64,000 bases of DNA from Musicola paradisiaca NCPPB 2511. Lineage in GTDB: Bacteria > Pseudomonadota > Gammaproteobacteria > Enterobacterales > Enterobacteriaceae. The position numbers were made by a program, and so were the translations under genes. The stretch covers positions 3,840,390 through 3,904,389 of the forward strand of contig NZ_CM001857.1 of NCBI RefSeq assembly GCF_000400505.1, written 5' to 3'. Positions within the stretch are counted from its first letter, which is position 1, and each line of letters starts with the position of its first letter. Below the pieces are notes generated by a model. The model was not told where the DNA came from and did no database searches. It saw nothing but the letters and a program-made list of their open reading frames with translations. Below are positions 10,429-19,736 of this stretch, piece by piece.

Positions 10429-11006
10429 CTTTTCCCTCTCGGTCAACGGTGCAAGACAGTGCTTCTTTCACTGCGCAAACGTTTATCTTGGCACTGAACT
10501 TACCACCGTTACCTATGCTTCACCACTCCCTTATCCATAAGTTTATCTATATAAACTCAAAGCAGCACATTAAACGTCCCCTCCGCCGTATAAACATAAA
10601 AAACCAATAAAAATAAAAAATATAAAAATAAAATCCAATAAATAACCAATTTGTAAAAATAAAAACAAAAATAGGAAAATAACAGAGAGGGATATTATCC
10701 AAACAACCCACAATGGATTAGATAAAATAATGCGAAAAACCGGCAAAATTAGATTATTTCAGGTCAGCGGGGACATGGCTGCCCGCGATGGTCATGCCAA
10801 GACTTGCACCACTGCAGAGCACAAAAACGGTGCATTTCCCGCCCCCGTGCTCTGCGACAACAGGTGTCAACCACGCAGCTAACGGTGTTAATCATTAGCC
10901 AACCATCGATAAATTCAGCGCTTTCATTAAAAAAAATAAAAAATGGCACTAATAATGCTTATTTATTGTTGAACAATTTAAACCATACCGACACCAGGAG
11001 AGCGCC
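10429..11006. promoter_or_regulatory. Divergent regulatory region between gcvT and the binding-protein operon
   Basis: This 578-base gap has no credible gene. It contains an inverted repeat GTTTAT-N4-ATAAAC (10541-10556) on the gcvT side. A very A-rich, almost G-free tract spans about 10585-10690. A 9-base inverted repeat lies at 10814-10855 on the other side. In E. coli Lrp and GcvA bind AT-rich DNA before gcvT. Assignment of those proteins to this tract is an inference. Confidence 0.55.
10814..10855. repeat. Inverted repeat upstream of the binding-protein gene
   Basis: GCAGAGCAC (10814-10822) and GTGCTCTGC (10847-10855) are perfect inverted arms separated by 24 bases, about 150 bases before the substrate-binding protein gene. 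It could be an operator, for example for the linked GntR-type protein, or a leader hairpin. It has no T-tract, so it is not an ordinary terminator. Confidence 0.5.
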
Positions 11007-11828
11007 ATGAAAACCATACTGAAAGGCCTGATCTGTTCATTGCCCCTGTTATTGCTGCCGTTGACCGGGCAAGCCCGTACGCTGCAACCCGGCGTATTGA
11101 CCATCGGATCGGATCTGACCTATCCACCGTACAACTACCTGCAAAATAACCAACCCGCCGGTTTCGACGCCGAGCTAATGGCACTGATCGGCGCACCGCT
11201 GAAACTCAAACCCGAAGTGAAAGATACCCGCTTCGCCAGCCTGATTCTCGGCATCAAAGCCAGTAAATTCGATGTCGTTGCCTCCACGCTTTACGTTACG
11301 CCGGAGCGAGCTGCACAGGTTTCATTCCTGCCGTATATGAAAACCGGCGGCGCCTTCCTGGTGCTGACCCACAGCGCCTTTACACCGAAAACGCCGGAAG
11401 AGTTATGCGGCAAGCGCGTCAGCTCCATCAAGGGCGGCGCCTGGATCGCCCGCTTGAACAAAGTGTCCACCGATTACTGTAAACCCCACGGACAGGGGCC
11501 CATCACCGTTCAGGAGTTCCCAACCTCGCCGGAGGCAACCCAGGCGCTGATGTCCGGCGCGGTGGACGTGCAATATGAAGACGCTGCGGTCGCCAAATCC
11601 AGCGTGGAGAAGACCGGCGGCAAACTGAAAATATCTACCACCAGCATCGTTTATCCCGTCGTAGTGGGGTTGGCGGTCAGCAAAGACAACCCGGAACTGC
11701 TGGCCGATCTGAAAAAGGCGTTCGAACAAAAGATCAGCGACGGCAGTTATGAACAACTGCTGAAGAAATACAACGTACAGATGCCAGACGACCAGGAAGT
11801 GGAAAAAGCGCTGGCAGGCACGCTGTAA
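11007..11828 (+). CDS. Amino-acid-type ABC transporter periplasmic binding protein
   Basis: A 273-residue solute-binding protein of family 3 (polar amino acids and related small molecules). A signal peptide is clear (MKTILKGLICSLPLLLLPLTGQA, cleavage near residue 23). The family-3 features follow: IGSDLTYPPYNYL, GFDAELMALIG, FDVVASTLYVTPERA. A good AGGAG precedes the start. It is the first gene of a four-gene cluster with a permease-ATPase fusion, a GntR regulator and a DUF1989 protein. The ligand cannot be named; the DUF1989 neighbour suggests a nitrogen-rich compound. Confidence 0.85.
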   Translation: MKTILKGLICSLPLLLLPLTGQARTLQPGVLTIGSDLTYPPYNYLQNNQPAGFDAELMALIGAPLKLKPEVKDTRFASLILGIKASKFDVVASTLYVTPERAAQVSFLPYMKTGGAFLVLTHSAFTPKTPEELCGKRVSSIKGGAWIARLNKVSTDYCKPHGQGPITVQEFPTSPEATQALMSGAVDVQYEDAAVAKSSVEKTGGKLKISTTSIVYPVVVGLAVSKDNPELLADLKKAFEQKISDGSYEQLLKKYNVQMPDDQEVEKALAGTL

Positions 11829-11972
11829 CGGCGCTTTGTCGGCGTGACGCCGTTTCGTTAAGCCAACCCAAAGAAACGCGCAGTGCGGGGGGACCGTCAA
11901 TACCCCGCCCTGCAAGCGCTTTGCCGATGGCAACGCTTAACCGATCGGTATCCCCCCGAAAGTGGAGATGTT

Positions 11973-13481
11973 ATGAATTTTGACTGGCCTTATCTGCTCG
12001 AGCTGTTCGCCTACGCCGATTTCTGGCAGGCAAGCTGGCTGGTGGTACAGCTCAGCGTACTGACCTGGTGCGCAGGGATTGTGCTCGGCCTACTGGTGGC
12101 GCTGGGCAAACAATCGCGCTTGTCCGGCGTCCGGCGGCTGGCGTCCGTGTATATCTGGCTGTTCCGCAGCTTACCGCTGCTGGTGCTGCTGATTTTCATC
12201 TTTAACCTGCCTCAGATATTTCCGCTGACCGCAGGACTGTTGTCAGATCCATTCAGCGCTGGGCTGATTGCGCTTATCGTCAGCGAAACGGCCTACATCG
12301 CGGAAATTCACCGTGGCGGCCTGCTATCAGTACAAAAAGGCCAGTTCGAAGCGGGGCGTGCACTGGGATTGCGCGCGGCCCAGATACGCTTCTATATCGT
12401 TATTCCGCAAGCGCTGCGCATCTCGCTGCCCACGCTGGTGAATGAGTTTATTACCATTGTCAAACTGACCTCGCTAGTATCGGTGATATCCCTGTCCGAA
12501 ATTCTGATGGTCGGCCAGCGGCTTTACACCGAAAACTTCAAGGTACTGGAAACGCTGCTGGCGGTGGCCTGCTATTACGTACTGATCGTTACCCTGTTCG
12601 AGCGGCTGATCGGGTGGCTGGAAAAACGCATGGACGTCCAGCAGCGTACGCCACAACCGTTCGATGCCGCTGCCGAACGCCGGGCCCTGCCGCCCATTAC
12701 CGCCGACACCAAACACGCCGCCAGCCCTTCGGCCAAACCCATTCTGGAACTGCAGCGCATCAGCAAAAGCTTCAACGGCAAGCCGGTGTTGCACGATATC
12801 AGTCTGGCGGTCAAACCGGGCGAAGTCGTCTCGATCATCGGGCCGTCAGGCTCGGGGAAAACCACATTGATCAGAACCGTCAACGGGCTGGAAACGCTGG
12901 ATAGCGGCGTCGTCCGTCTGCTGGGACACGATTTTATTCAGGCCGGGCAGAAAGAGAACGCGCTGGAATACCGCTCGCTGATCACCCGACTAGGTATGGT
13001 ATTTCAGGGCTTCAACCTGTTTCCGCATAAAACCGTGCTGGAGAATCTAATGCTGGCGCCGCGTCTGCATAATCTGGATACCCCGGCGGACATCCGCCAG
13101 CGCAGCATCGCCATGCTAGATAAGGTCGGCATGCTGGAGCACGCTACCAAATATCCACACCAACTCTCCGGCGGCCAGCAGCAGCGGGTGGCCATCGCGC
13201 GCACGCTGGTGATGAAACCGAGTGTGATACTGTTTGACGAACCCACATCGGCGCTCGACCCCGAGCGGGTGTCCGAGGTGCTGAACGTTATTGAGAAACT
13301 GGCGCACGAAGGCATCACCATGCTGATCGTCACGCACGAAATGCGCTTTGCGTTTTCGGTTTCCGATCGGGTGGTATTTATGGAAAACGGGCGCGTGGCG
13401 ATCGACGCACCGCCCGCGGAGATCCGCCGCCTAAACGACGCCCGTATCAATCAGTTTCTCAACGATATCAATCTTGATTAA
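11973..13481 (+). CDS. Amino-acid-type ABC transporter, fused permease and ATPase
   Basis: One 502-residue polypeptide joins the membrane and ATP-binding parts of a polar amino acid importer. Residues 1 to about 220 form a HisM/GlnP-like permease with the EAA-type loop ([22 protein letters not shown]). A linker of about 40 residues follows. The ATPase starts near 262 with Walker [10 protein letters not shown] near 289, signature LSGGQQQR and Walker [16 protein letters not shown] frame open 90 bases further upstream was rejected because the ATG at 11973 has a GGAG at the right distance and begins the first helix. Such fusions are known in this family. It acts with the binding protein 144 bases upstream. 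Confidence 0.88.
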   Translation: MNFDWPYLLELFAYADFWQASWLVVQLSVLTWCAGIVLGLLVALGKQSRLSGVRRLASVYIWLFRSLPLLVLLIFIFNLPQIFPLTAGLLSDPFSAGLIALIVSETAYIAEIHRGGLLSVQKGQFEAGRALGLRAAQIRFYIVIPQALRISLPTLVNEFITIVKLTSLVSVISLSEILMVGQRLYTENFKVLETLLAVACYYVLIVTLFERLIGWLEKRMDVQQRTPQPFDAAAERRALPPITADTKHAASPSAKPILELQRISKSFNGKPVLHDISLAVKPGEVVSIIGPSGSGKTTLIRTVNGLETLDSGVVRLLGHDFIQAGQKENALEYRSLITRLGMVFQGFNLFPHKTVLENLMLAPRLHNLDTPADIRQRSIAMLDKVGMLEHATKYPHQLSGGQQQRVAIARTLVMKPSVILFDEPTSALDPERVSEVLNVIEKLAHEGITMLIVTHEMRFAFSVSDRVVFMENGRVAIDAPPAEIRRLNDARINQFLNDINLD

Positions 13482-13490
13482 GGCCACCGC

Positions 13491-14200
13491 ATGAAACAGC
13501 TATCTGGCGAGAACACGCTATTGATTATCGACACGCCGGACGATCTGGACGGCACGCTGCCCGCTTTTGAACGCGTATCCATCCTACTGCGCGAAAACAT
13601 CATCAACGGCAACCTGCGCGCCGGGCAGCCGCTGCCGGAGATCGAACTGGCGGCGCTGTGCCAAACATCGAGAAACACACTGCGGGAAGCACTGCGTTTT
13701 CTGCATGGCGAAGGGTTAGTGAATTATCACCAGAACCGCGGCGTCTTTGTCCGCCAGCTGGATAAACGCGATATCCGGGATATCTACAAGGCCCGCCGCC
13801 ATCTGGAAATTCTGGCAATGACCGCCGCTACGATCAGCGATTTTCATCTGCACCGGATGCAAAACCACATCGTACTTGCCGAACAGGCGGCGCGCGAGGA
13901 AACGTGGCGCACTGTCGGCACCCAGAGCCTGCGCTTCCATCAGGCTATCGTTCATATGCTGGGCTGCCGCCGCTTTAACGATTTTTCAGCGTATTGCTGG
14001 CCCAGCTGCGTTTGCTGTTTGCCAGCGGCGCCGGGGAGCGCGACTTCCAACAACCCTGGATAGCCCGCGATCGCGAACTGTGGGAACTGCTCGCCGAACA
14101 GCGTCATGAGCAGGCCTGCGCTGCGCTGCGCGACTACCTTGAGCACTCGGAACAGCAGCTCATGCAAACAGTTAATCACACCTCTTTTGAAACGGAGTAA
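13491..14200 (+). pseudogene. GntR-family (FCD-type) regulator, frameshifted
   Basis: The frame from 13491 encodes a winged-helix GntR domain (about residues 25-90, ending FLHGEGLVNYHQNRGVFVRQL) and the start of an FCD-type all-helical sensor domain. After RRFNDF the frame runs into unrelated sequence and stops at 14063. The expected continuation (LLAQLRLLFASGAG ... QQLMQTVNH) is in the next frame and ends at 14200. Adding one T to the T5 run at 13982-13986 restores a single 236-residue protein. The gene starts 9 bases after the transporter and its intact stop is 2 bases before the DUF1989 start. It is either a true recent pseudogene or a one-base sequence error. The likely role was control of this operon. 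Confidence 0.8.
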
Positions 14201-14202
14201 CC

Positions 14203-15039
14203 ATGTCTTCCTATCCCGCCGCGTATCAAAGCACCAAGGGCTCGGCACTGGATGTCGACCGCGACTTCTATCAGGCCATCGCCCAAGGTCAGCGTGAACA
14301 TATCACCTCGCACCGGGTCCCCATCCGTACCGGATTCGCCTGGGAAGTGCCGGCCGGACACATTTTCCGCATCACTACCCCGGAAGGTCCACAGGTCGGC
14401 GATCTGAACATCTGGAATCGCCACGACCCGCGTGAACGCATGTGGGTAGCCAGAACGCGTCAGTTGCAGCGCGCCCACCTCTCCACCTTCGATCGCATCT
14501 GGTCGACACTGCCGTTCCTGCGCCCTATCGCCACCATCACCGCCGACTCGCTGGCGGATTACGGCATCGACAGCGACGGCGGACGGGTACACGACCTGCT
14601 AGGTACCCGTTGCGATCCCTATGTCAACCATCTGCTGACCGGCGAAGACTTCGATTTTCATTGCCATTCCAATCTGACCCGCGCGGTGCAGCCCTACGGC
14701 CTGACCGAATTCGACGTGCACGATGTCATGAACGTATTTCAATGCACCGGGCTGAATGACGACGACCAGTACTTCATGAAGGCCTGCCCGGCACGCAAAG
14801 GCGACTATCTGGAGTTCTTCGCGGAAATCGACCTGCTGTGCGCCATTTCCACCTGCCCAGGCGGCGATCTGTCGCTGCCGATGTGGGGCGACGAAGCACA
14901 GGATACCCTGTCGGTATGCCGCCCACTGGGCATCGAGATTTACCAACCGGACGCCACGCTGCTGCGGGGTTGGTCGCAACCGGTATCTCCGCGCTATCGC
15001 GGCAACCACGGTCTGCAGTTGAAACCGGTCAGCTGGTAA
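14203..15039 (+). CDS. DUF1989 (urea carboxylase-associated family) protein
   Basis: A 278-residue soluble protein of the DUF1989 / COG3665 family. Recognisable blocks are VGDLNIWNRHDPRERMW, DLLGTRCDPYVN, the Cys/His segment FDFHCHSNL and the C-terminal KGDYLEFFAEIDLLCAISTCPGGDLS. Members of this family include the two subunits of carboxyguanidine deiminase in guanidine-degrading bacteria and proteins linked to urea carboxylase. Neither urea carboxylase nor allophanate hydrolase is in this window, and only one DUF1989 gene is present, so that function cannot be assumed. Its position in a transporter operon suggests hydrolysis or deimination of the imported compound. Confidence 0.82.
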   Translation: MSSYPAAYQSTKGSALDVDRDFYQAIAQGQREHITSHRVPIRTGFAWEVPAGHIFRITTPEGPQVGDLNIWNRHDPRERMWVARTRQLQRAHLSTFDRIWSTLPFLRPIATITADSLADYGIDSDGGRVHDLLGTRCDPYVNHLLTGEDFDFHCHSNLTRAVQPYGLTEFDVHDVMNVFQCTGLNDDDQYFMKACPARKGDYLEFFAEIDLLCAISTCPGGDLSLPMWGDEAQDTLSVCRPLGIEIYQPDATLLRGWSQPVSPRYRGNHGLQLKPVSW

Positions 15040-15588
15040 TTCGTCCTCGTTTTTCCGCCGCCTGACCGGGCGGCGGCCTCTTGCCTCAGCCCGTCTTCTT
15101 CTCATTGCCACCAGATTGCCGACCGTGGCAATTGCCGGAAGGCGGTATCCGCCCGCACAGCCCACACTCATAACAACCCCCTTATTGGATTAGTTCCGGC
15201 GCAGGTATCCGCAATCGGCGTCAGGTTCCGTCGTCTAACAGATTGCCTGCATGTCCAGCAGGCTGAACACATTGGTATACCGCGATCACACTGCGGGATA
15301 TTGCCGAGCCCAGGGGTTGATTTGCATCAACACTGAACAAGGTTGCTGATTTAGCCGCACGGGGACGGGACTAGGCTGTCCATAACGACGAGCCGGATAA
15401 GCCCGCATCACCAACCGCTGACGACGCCATCAGAAAAATACACCGCTCCCCGCGCCAGTGAACGAATACGTGCCCCGATCACCGCGAAATGGCCTCACGC
15501 TGCGCGGTGGCGCATATGCCGGTTGGCGAGAAACAGAATTTTTTGAATCAAAGAAATTAAAAAAATCAAAGCGTTAAGGAGATAGACC
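15040..15588. promoter_or_regulatory. Intergenic region before fucO
   Basis: This 549-base region has no credible gene. At 15055-15076 a CCGCCGCC/GGCGGCGG hairpin with a six-base loop may end the DUF1989 operon, though its T-tract is poor. A perfect FNR box lies at 15317-15330. An AAGGAGA ribosome binding site lies just before fucO. Confidence 0.6.
15317..15330. promoter_or_regulatory. FNR binding site upstream of fucO
   Basis: TTGATTTGCATCAA is an exact match to the FNR consensus TTGAT-N4-ATCAA. It is centred about 265 bases before the fucO start. A possible -10 (CATAAC, 15381-15386) would put the site near -70, a position allowed for class I activation. The promoter itself is uncertain. 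The match implies induction without oxygen. Confidence 0.7.
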
Positions 15589-16740
15589 ATGACACAGAGA
15601 ATGATACTGAACGAAACCGCCTACTTTGGCAGCGGCGCCATTGCCCATCTGGCGGAGGAGATCCGACGCAGAGGCTTCAAAAAAGCGCTGGTGGTCACGG
15701 ATAAGGCGTTGATCGAACATGGCATGGCCGCCAAAGTCACCCGTTTGCTGGATGGTGCGGCGCTACCGTATGAAATCTATGACGAAGTGATCCCCAACCC
15801 CACCATCCGCGTGGTGCAAAACGGCGTCGCCCATTTCAAACACGCGGATGCCGACTACCTGATCGCTATCGGCGGCGGCTCACCGCAGGATACCTGCAAA
15901 GCCATCGGCATTATCATCAATAACCCTGAGTTCGCCGATGTGCGCAGCCTGGAAGGCGTGGCCGCCACCCGGCGCGCCAGCGTACCGATTTTAGCCATCC
16001 CCACCACATCCGGCACCGCCGCGGAAGTGACCATCAACTACGTCATCACCGATGAGGAAAAACGCCGCAAATTCGTCTGCGTCGACCCGCACGATATTCC
16101 GATCGTCGCCTTTATCGATGCCGACATGATGAGCAGCATGCCGGCGTCGTTGAAAGCCGCCACCGGCATCGACGCGCTGACCCACGCCATTGAGGGCTTC
16201 ACCACCAAAGGTGCCTGGGAGTTGACCGACATGCTGCACCTGAAGGCCATCGAAATCATCAGCCGTTCACTGCGCGACTCGGTCGCGGGGAAAGCACAGG
16301 GCGTGGAAGACATGGCGCTCGGCCAATATATCGCCGGGATGGGGTTCTCGAATGTCGGTCTGGGATTGGTACACGGCATGGCGCACCCGCTGGGCGCCTT
16401 CTACAACACGCCGCACGGTGTGGCCAACGCCATTTTGCTGCCGCATATCATGGCCTGGAACGCCGACTACACCGGTGAAAAATACCGCGCCATCGCCGTC
16501 GCCATGGGAGTGAAAGGCGTGGAAAGCATGACGCTGGCGCAGGCCAGAACTGCGGCGATTCAGGCCGTCAGTCAGCTTTCCCAGGATGTGGATATCCCGG
16601 CGCGGCTGCGGCAGGTCGGCGTGAAAGAAGAGGATATTCCGGCGCTGGCGCAGGCCGCGTTTGATGATGTCTGCACCGGCGGCAACCCGCGTGCCGCCAG
16701 CGTGAAAGAGATTGAAGCGTTGTATCACGCCATTTTTTGA
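15589..16740 (+). CDS. fucO: Lactaldehyde reductase / 1,2-propanediol oxidoreductase
   Basis: Iron-dependent, NAD-linked group III alcohol dehydrogenase that reduces lactaldehyde to 1,2-propanediol anaerobically and can act on other short aldehydes. The 383 residues closely follow E. coli FucO. Iron ligands are visible: Asp and His in GIDALTHAIEG (about 196 and 200), and two His in HGMAHPLGAFYNTPHG (about 263 and 277). The nucleotide loop is GGGSPQDTCKA. No fucose genes are adjacent, so it is a stand-alone copy. A perfect FNR box upstream and the oxygen-labile iron site both fit anaerobic expression. It is convergent with budB. Confidence 0.92.
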   Translation: MTQRMILNETAYFGSGAIAHLAEEIRRRGFKKALVVTDKALIEHGMAAKVTRLLDGAALPYEIYDEVIPNPTIRVVQNGVAHFKHADADYLIAIGGGSPQDTCKAIGIIINNPEFADVRSLEGVAATRRASVPILAIPTTSGTAAEVTINYVITDEEKRRKFVCVDPHDIPIVAFIDADMMSSMPASLKAATGIDALTHAIEGFTTKGAWELTDMLHLKAIEIISRSLRDSVAGKAQGVEDMALGQYIAGMGFSNVGLGLVHGMAHPLGAFYNTPHGVANAILLPHIMAWNADYTGEKYRAIAVAMGVKGVESMTLAQARTAAIQAVSQLSQDVDIPARLRQVGVKEEDIPALAQAAFDDVCTGGNPRAASVKEIEALYHAIF

Positions 16741-17073
16741 TCACCGTGAAACATGCCGGGCGCGCCGGCCAGTTGGCGCCGGGCAGAAAGGCATTGAGAA
16801 AAAATACGCGCCCTGCAAAAGGCATCGCCTACGACCAACGACAGGCTCGCTCGGTGCGGTAATCCGAACGTCCGGTGAGCAAGGCGTCCCCCTGGAGCCT
16901 TCTCACCGGACGTTCCCAAACCGAGCGATACCCCCGGCGCTCCAGCCTGTGCTTACCGGGCAGGGCTGGGTGCCGTCCCGCTGGTCTCAGGACGCGGGGA
17001 GCAATCGGAATCATGACGACATTCACCGCCGCACACCGGATGCTCAAGGCTGCAAAGATGCAGCTGGTAGGGT
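16741..17073. other. Convergent intergenic region fucO-budB with long hairpin
   Basis: No gene was recognised in these 333 bases. The main content is the large inverted repeat at 16848-16927, listed separately. It may include the transcription ends of fucO and budB, but no canonical T-tailed terminator was seen. Confidence 0.5.
16848..16927. repeat. Extended imperfect palindrome (about 80 bases)
   Basis: Nested arms pair across the whole element. CGCTCGGT (16848-16855) pairs with ACCGAGCG (16920-16927), GAACGTCCGGTGAG (16866-16879) with CTCACCGGACGTTC (16902-16915), and AAGGC (16881-16885) with GCCTT (16897-16901). There is one bulged C and an 11-base apical loop. No T-run follows on either strand. 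It may be a palindromic repeat element, a structured RNA or an unusual bidirectional terminator. Confidence 0.75.
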
Positions 17074-18753
17074 TCAGATCAACTGGCTGATATTGACGTT
17101 TTCCATCAGGTAATGGTTGTCGGAGTAGTCCACCGGAATCGCAATCACCGCCGGGCCGTCCACCTCCATCGCCTGCCAGAGTTTGGGCACCAGTTCGTCG
17201 GCAGACTCCACGGCAAACCCTTTGGCGCCAAATGCTTGCGCATAGGCTTTGAAATCAATCGGCCCTAATTTTACGCCGGAAAGCCGCCGGTATTTTTTTT
17301 CCTCCTGGATCGCCACCATGTTGTAGGCGTCATCCACCCAGACGATATGCAGTAGATTGCAGTTAAGCCGTACAGCGGTTTCCAGCTCCATGCTGGACTG
17401 CATAAAACCGCCGTCTCCCGACACCGAAACCACTTTTTGACCCGGATTCGCCAGCGAGGCCGCAATCGCCCACGGCAGCGCGACGCCCATCGTCTGCTGC
17501 CCGTTCGTCATCAACACCTGACGCGCCCGGAAGCTGTAGAGATAGCGCGCCAGCCAGATATGAAAACTGCCCATATCCACGCACAGGGTGACATCCTGAT
17601 TCACCAGATCCTGCATCGCCCGCACCAGCCGCAGCGGGTGGATGGCGAAACCGTTCATATTGATGGCTCGGGTCGCCAACTGGTGGCGCAGTTGGCGGCG
17701 CTCCTCCAGGATTGCCGTCGCGGCCTCGGACAGCCGGATCGGCGAGCGCAATTGGTCGTTCAGCATATCGATGGTAATGCTGATATCTCCCACCAGCTCC
17801 ACATCCGGCCGGTACGCGCTTTCTACTTCCGCAGGTAGAACGTCGATATGCACCAGCGTGGCGCGGCCGCTATTCCACAGCACCGGCGCGTACTCCACCG
17901 GGCTGTAGCCGACCGTGATAATCAAATCAGCCTGTTGTAACAGTTTGTCGCCGGCCTGATTGTTGAACAGCCCGACGCGCCCCGCAAAATGATCGAAATG
18001 TTGTTGATCAATGACGCCGGCCGCCTGATAGGTACTCGTAACCGGCAGTTGGCTGTGATGCAGCAAACGGCGTAGCGCTGCGGCGTTTTTGCTTTGGCTG
18101 GCCATCAGCCCAAGTAACAGTATGGGATTTTTTGCCTGTTGAATCAGTCTACCGACACGGCAAACATCCGCAGTCGGCGCATTGCTAAGCGTCGGCAGCA
18201 CGCTATTGGCCAGCACCGGGCTCGTCACCGGTTCATTGATCACATCCTCCGGCAAGCTAATAAACGATGCCCCTGGACGCCCGATCTCGGCGGCGCGAAA
18301 CGCATTGGCCATCACCTCGGACAGTGCGGACGGCACCGTCACCTCAGCACTGTACTTCGTCACCGGCTGGAACAGGCTGACAGTATCCAGGCTCTGGTGT
18401 GTCAACTTGAGTCGATCGGCCCGTTTCACCGCCCCACCAATAGCCACCACCGGGTCGCCTTCTGACGTTGCTGTCGCCAGCCCCGTCACCAGATTGGAAC
18501 AACCAGGGCCGGAAGTCACCACGGTGACGCCCGCCTTGCCGGTTAACCGTCCCAGCGCCGCCGCCATAAAAGCGCCGTTGGCTTCGTGCCGCACCGGAAT
18601 GGTCTGCACGGAAGAGTCCTCCAGCGCATCAAACACACGATCTATTTTCGCACCAGGAATGCCAAAGACATATTTCACGCCCTGTTGCTCAAGGTGCTTC
18701 ACCACCAGCTCCGCACCGCTGGACCAGTGCTGTTCACCATCCATATTTTTCAT
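17074..18753 (-). CDS. budB: Catabolic acetolactate synthase
   Basis: FAD-independent, thiamine-diphosphate enzyme that condenses two pyruvates to acetolactate for acetoin and 2,3-butanediol formation. The product has 559 residues, the same as Klebsiella BudB, and aligns with it throughout. Seen in sequence: the catalytic Glu region ([16 protein letters not shown]), the [20 protein letters not shown] segment, and the ThDP motif [19 protein letters not shown] followed by [13 protein letters not shown] longer frame starts at 18774, but the ATG at 18753 follows GAGGATGGAGTT and gives the family length. It lies 83 bases after budA in one operon. No budC follows. Confidence 0.93.
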   Translation of the reverse strand: MKNMDGEQHWSSGAELVVKHLEQQGVKYVFGIPGAKIDRVFDALEDSSVQTIPVRHEANGAFMAAALGRLTGKAGVTVVTSGPGCSNLVTGLATATSEGDPVVAIGGAVKRADRLKLTHQSLDTVSLFQPVTKYSAEVTVPSALSEVMANAFRAAEIGRPGASFISLPEDVINEPVTSPVLANSVLPTLSNAPTADVCRVGRLIQQAKNPILLLGLMASQSKNAAALRRLLHHSQLPVTSTYQAAGVIDQQHFDHFAGRVGLFNNQAGDKLLQQADLIITVGYSPVEYAPVLWNSGRATLVHIDVLPAEVESAYRPDVELVGDISITIDMLNDQLRSPIRLSEAATAILEERRQLRHQLATRAINMNGFAIHPLRLVRAMQDLVNQDVTLCVDMGSFHIWLARYLYSFRARQVLMTNGQQTMGVALPWAIAASLANPGQKVVSVSGDGGFMQSSMELETAVRLNCNLLHIVWVDDAYNMVAIQEEKKYRRLSGVKLGPIDFKAYAQAFGAKGFAVESADELVPKLWQAMEVDGPAVIAIPVDYSDNHYLMENVNISQLI

Positions 18754-18836
18754 AACTCCATCCTCTGCACGCAATGTGCCTGCTTTCAGTGCCTGATCGG
18801 CGCATCAGACCGTTCTACCGGGGCTCATGCTCGGCG

Positions 18837-19625
18837 CTAGCTTTCCACGGAGTGAATGACGCTATCGAGATTGTTAGGGGAAAGATTGGCTTGCAGAAAA
18901 TCCTGATCCTGAGGAAGGTCGATAACCAGTTTGGCGATCGTGCCAAAGGTCAACACCCCCTCCTCCAGGTGATAATCCAGAATATGTCCACCGCCCTGGC
19001 GGTCATCAGTAATGAAATGTTCGTGATAACCGGCAACATTGATTCCCTGAACATAAGCCGGGCTACGGAAACCAATCACCGTGCCCTGACGCTGTTCAAA
19101 ATGAAACGTAGGTTGATTGGCGACCGCTTCCAGCATCGGCTTATACGGGCGTTCCTGGCGCGGTACCGTGCGGGTTTCAACATGACTGAAACGGCCATCT
19201 ATCCGCATGGCGCAAAAAAGATTGTCGGTGGCGATGAGCGTATCGATATGTCGATGCAGCCTATCCCGGCTGACGGCCTCGTCGAAACGTAGGGTTTCTG
19301 TCGGATGGAAAAAGGTCATGACGGCAAAAGGAGTTTTTTGCCATGCCCGCGCCGCCCGGGCGCTGCCATCTTCACGCAGTTGAAAGATACGGCTGTTCAG
19401 CGCCACCAGTTCACCATCCAGATTGTTAAACGTTCCTAATCCGAAATCACCATGTTTCAACAACTCCGTCATGGTGCAAGTTCCTTCATAAACACCGTTT
19501 ATCAGGCTGCTCATTAATGCAGTTTGATAAATAACCCTTTCAGGGTGGTGCTCCTGGTGATGGATAACAAGACAGGCCAGATCGTCGAAACAAGGGTCAA
19601 TGCTATTGATATCGTTCATATCCAT
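18837..19625 (-). CDS. budA: Alpha-acetolactate decarboxylase
   Basis: Zinc enzyme converting acetolactate to acetoin, which diverts pyruvate from acid production. The 262-residue protein matches enterobacterial BudA. The zinc-binding segment GYHEHFITDDRQGGGHILDY supplies the His ligands, and conserved Glu and Arg residues of the active site are present (FGLGTFNNLDGELVALN near the N terminus). It is the first gene of budAB and is divergent from budR. Expression is expected under acid, acetate and low oxygen through BudR, as known in Klebsiella and Serratia. Confidence 0.93.
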   Translation of the reverse strand: MDMNDINSIDPCFDDLACLVIHHQEHHPERVIYQTALMSSLINGVYEGTCTMTELLKHGDFGLGTFNNLDGELVALNSRIFQLREDGSARAARAWQKTPFAVMTFFHPTETLRFDEAVSRDRLHRHIDTLIATDNLFCAMRIDGRFSHVETRTVPRQERPYKPMLEAVANQPTFHFEQRQGTVIGFRSPAYVQGINVAGYHEHFITDDRQGGGHILDYHLEEGVLTFGTIAKLVIDLPQDQDFLQANLSPNNLDSVIHSVES

Positions 19626-19736
19626 TCCCTTTCGATAACTCTCAACTTAAATTTAATTAATGTTTTAATTGAATATTGGCGCCTCAACCTTCAAAGTTCC
19701 AATACCGAAAGGTGGTCATTTGGAGATCTAAAACAT
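19626..19736. promoter_or_regulatory. Divergent budA-budR control region
   Basis: This 111-base gap is AT-rich at 19644-19675, with TTTAATT repeated at 19652-19658 and 19664-19670. LysR-type regulators usually bind such divergent gaps. The exact BudR site was not determined. Confidence 0.5.

Noticed and set aside
15275-15290. CRP site before fucO
   Set aside because: TCACA is present, but the partner half (GTATA) does not match TGTGA.
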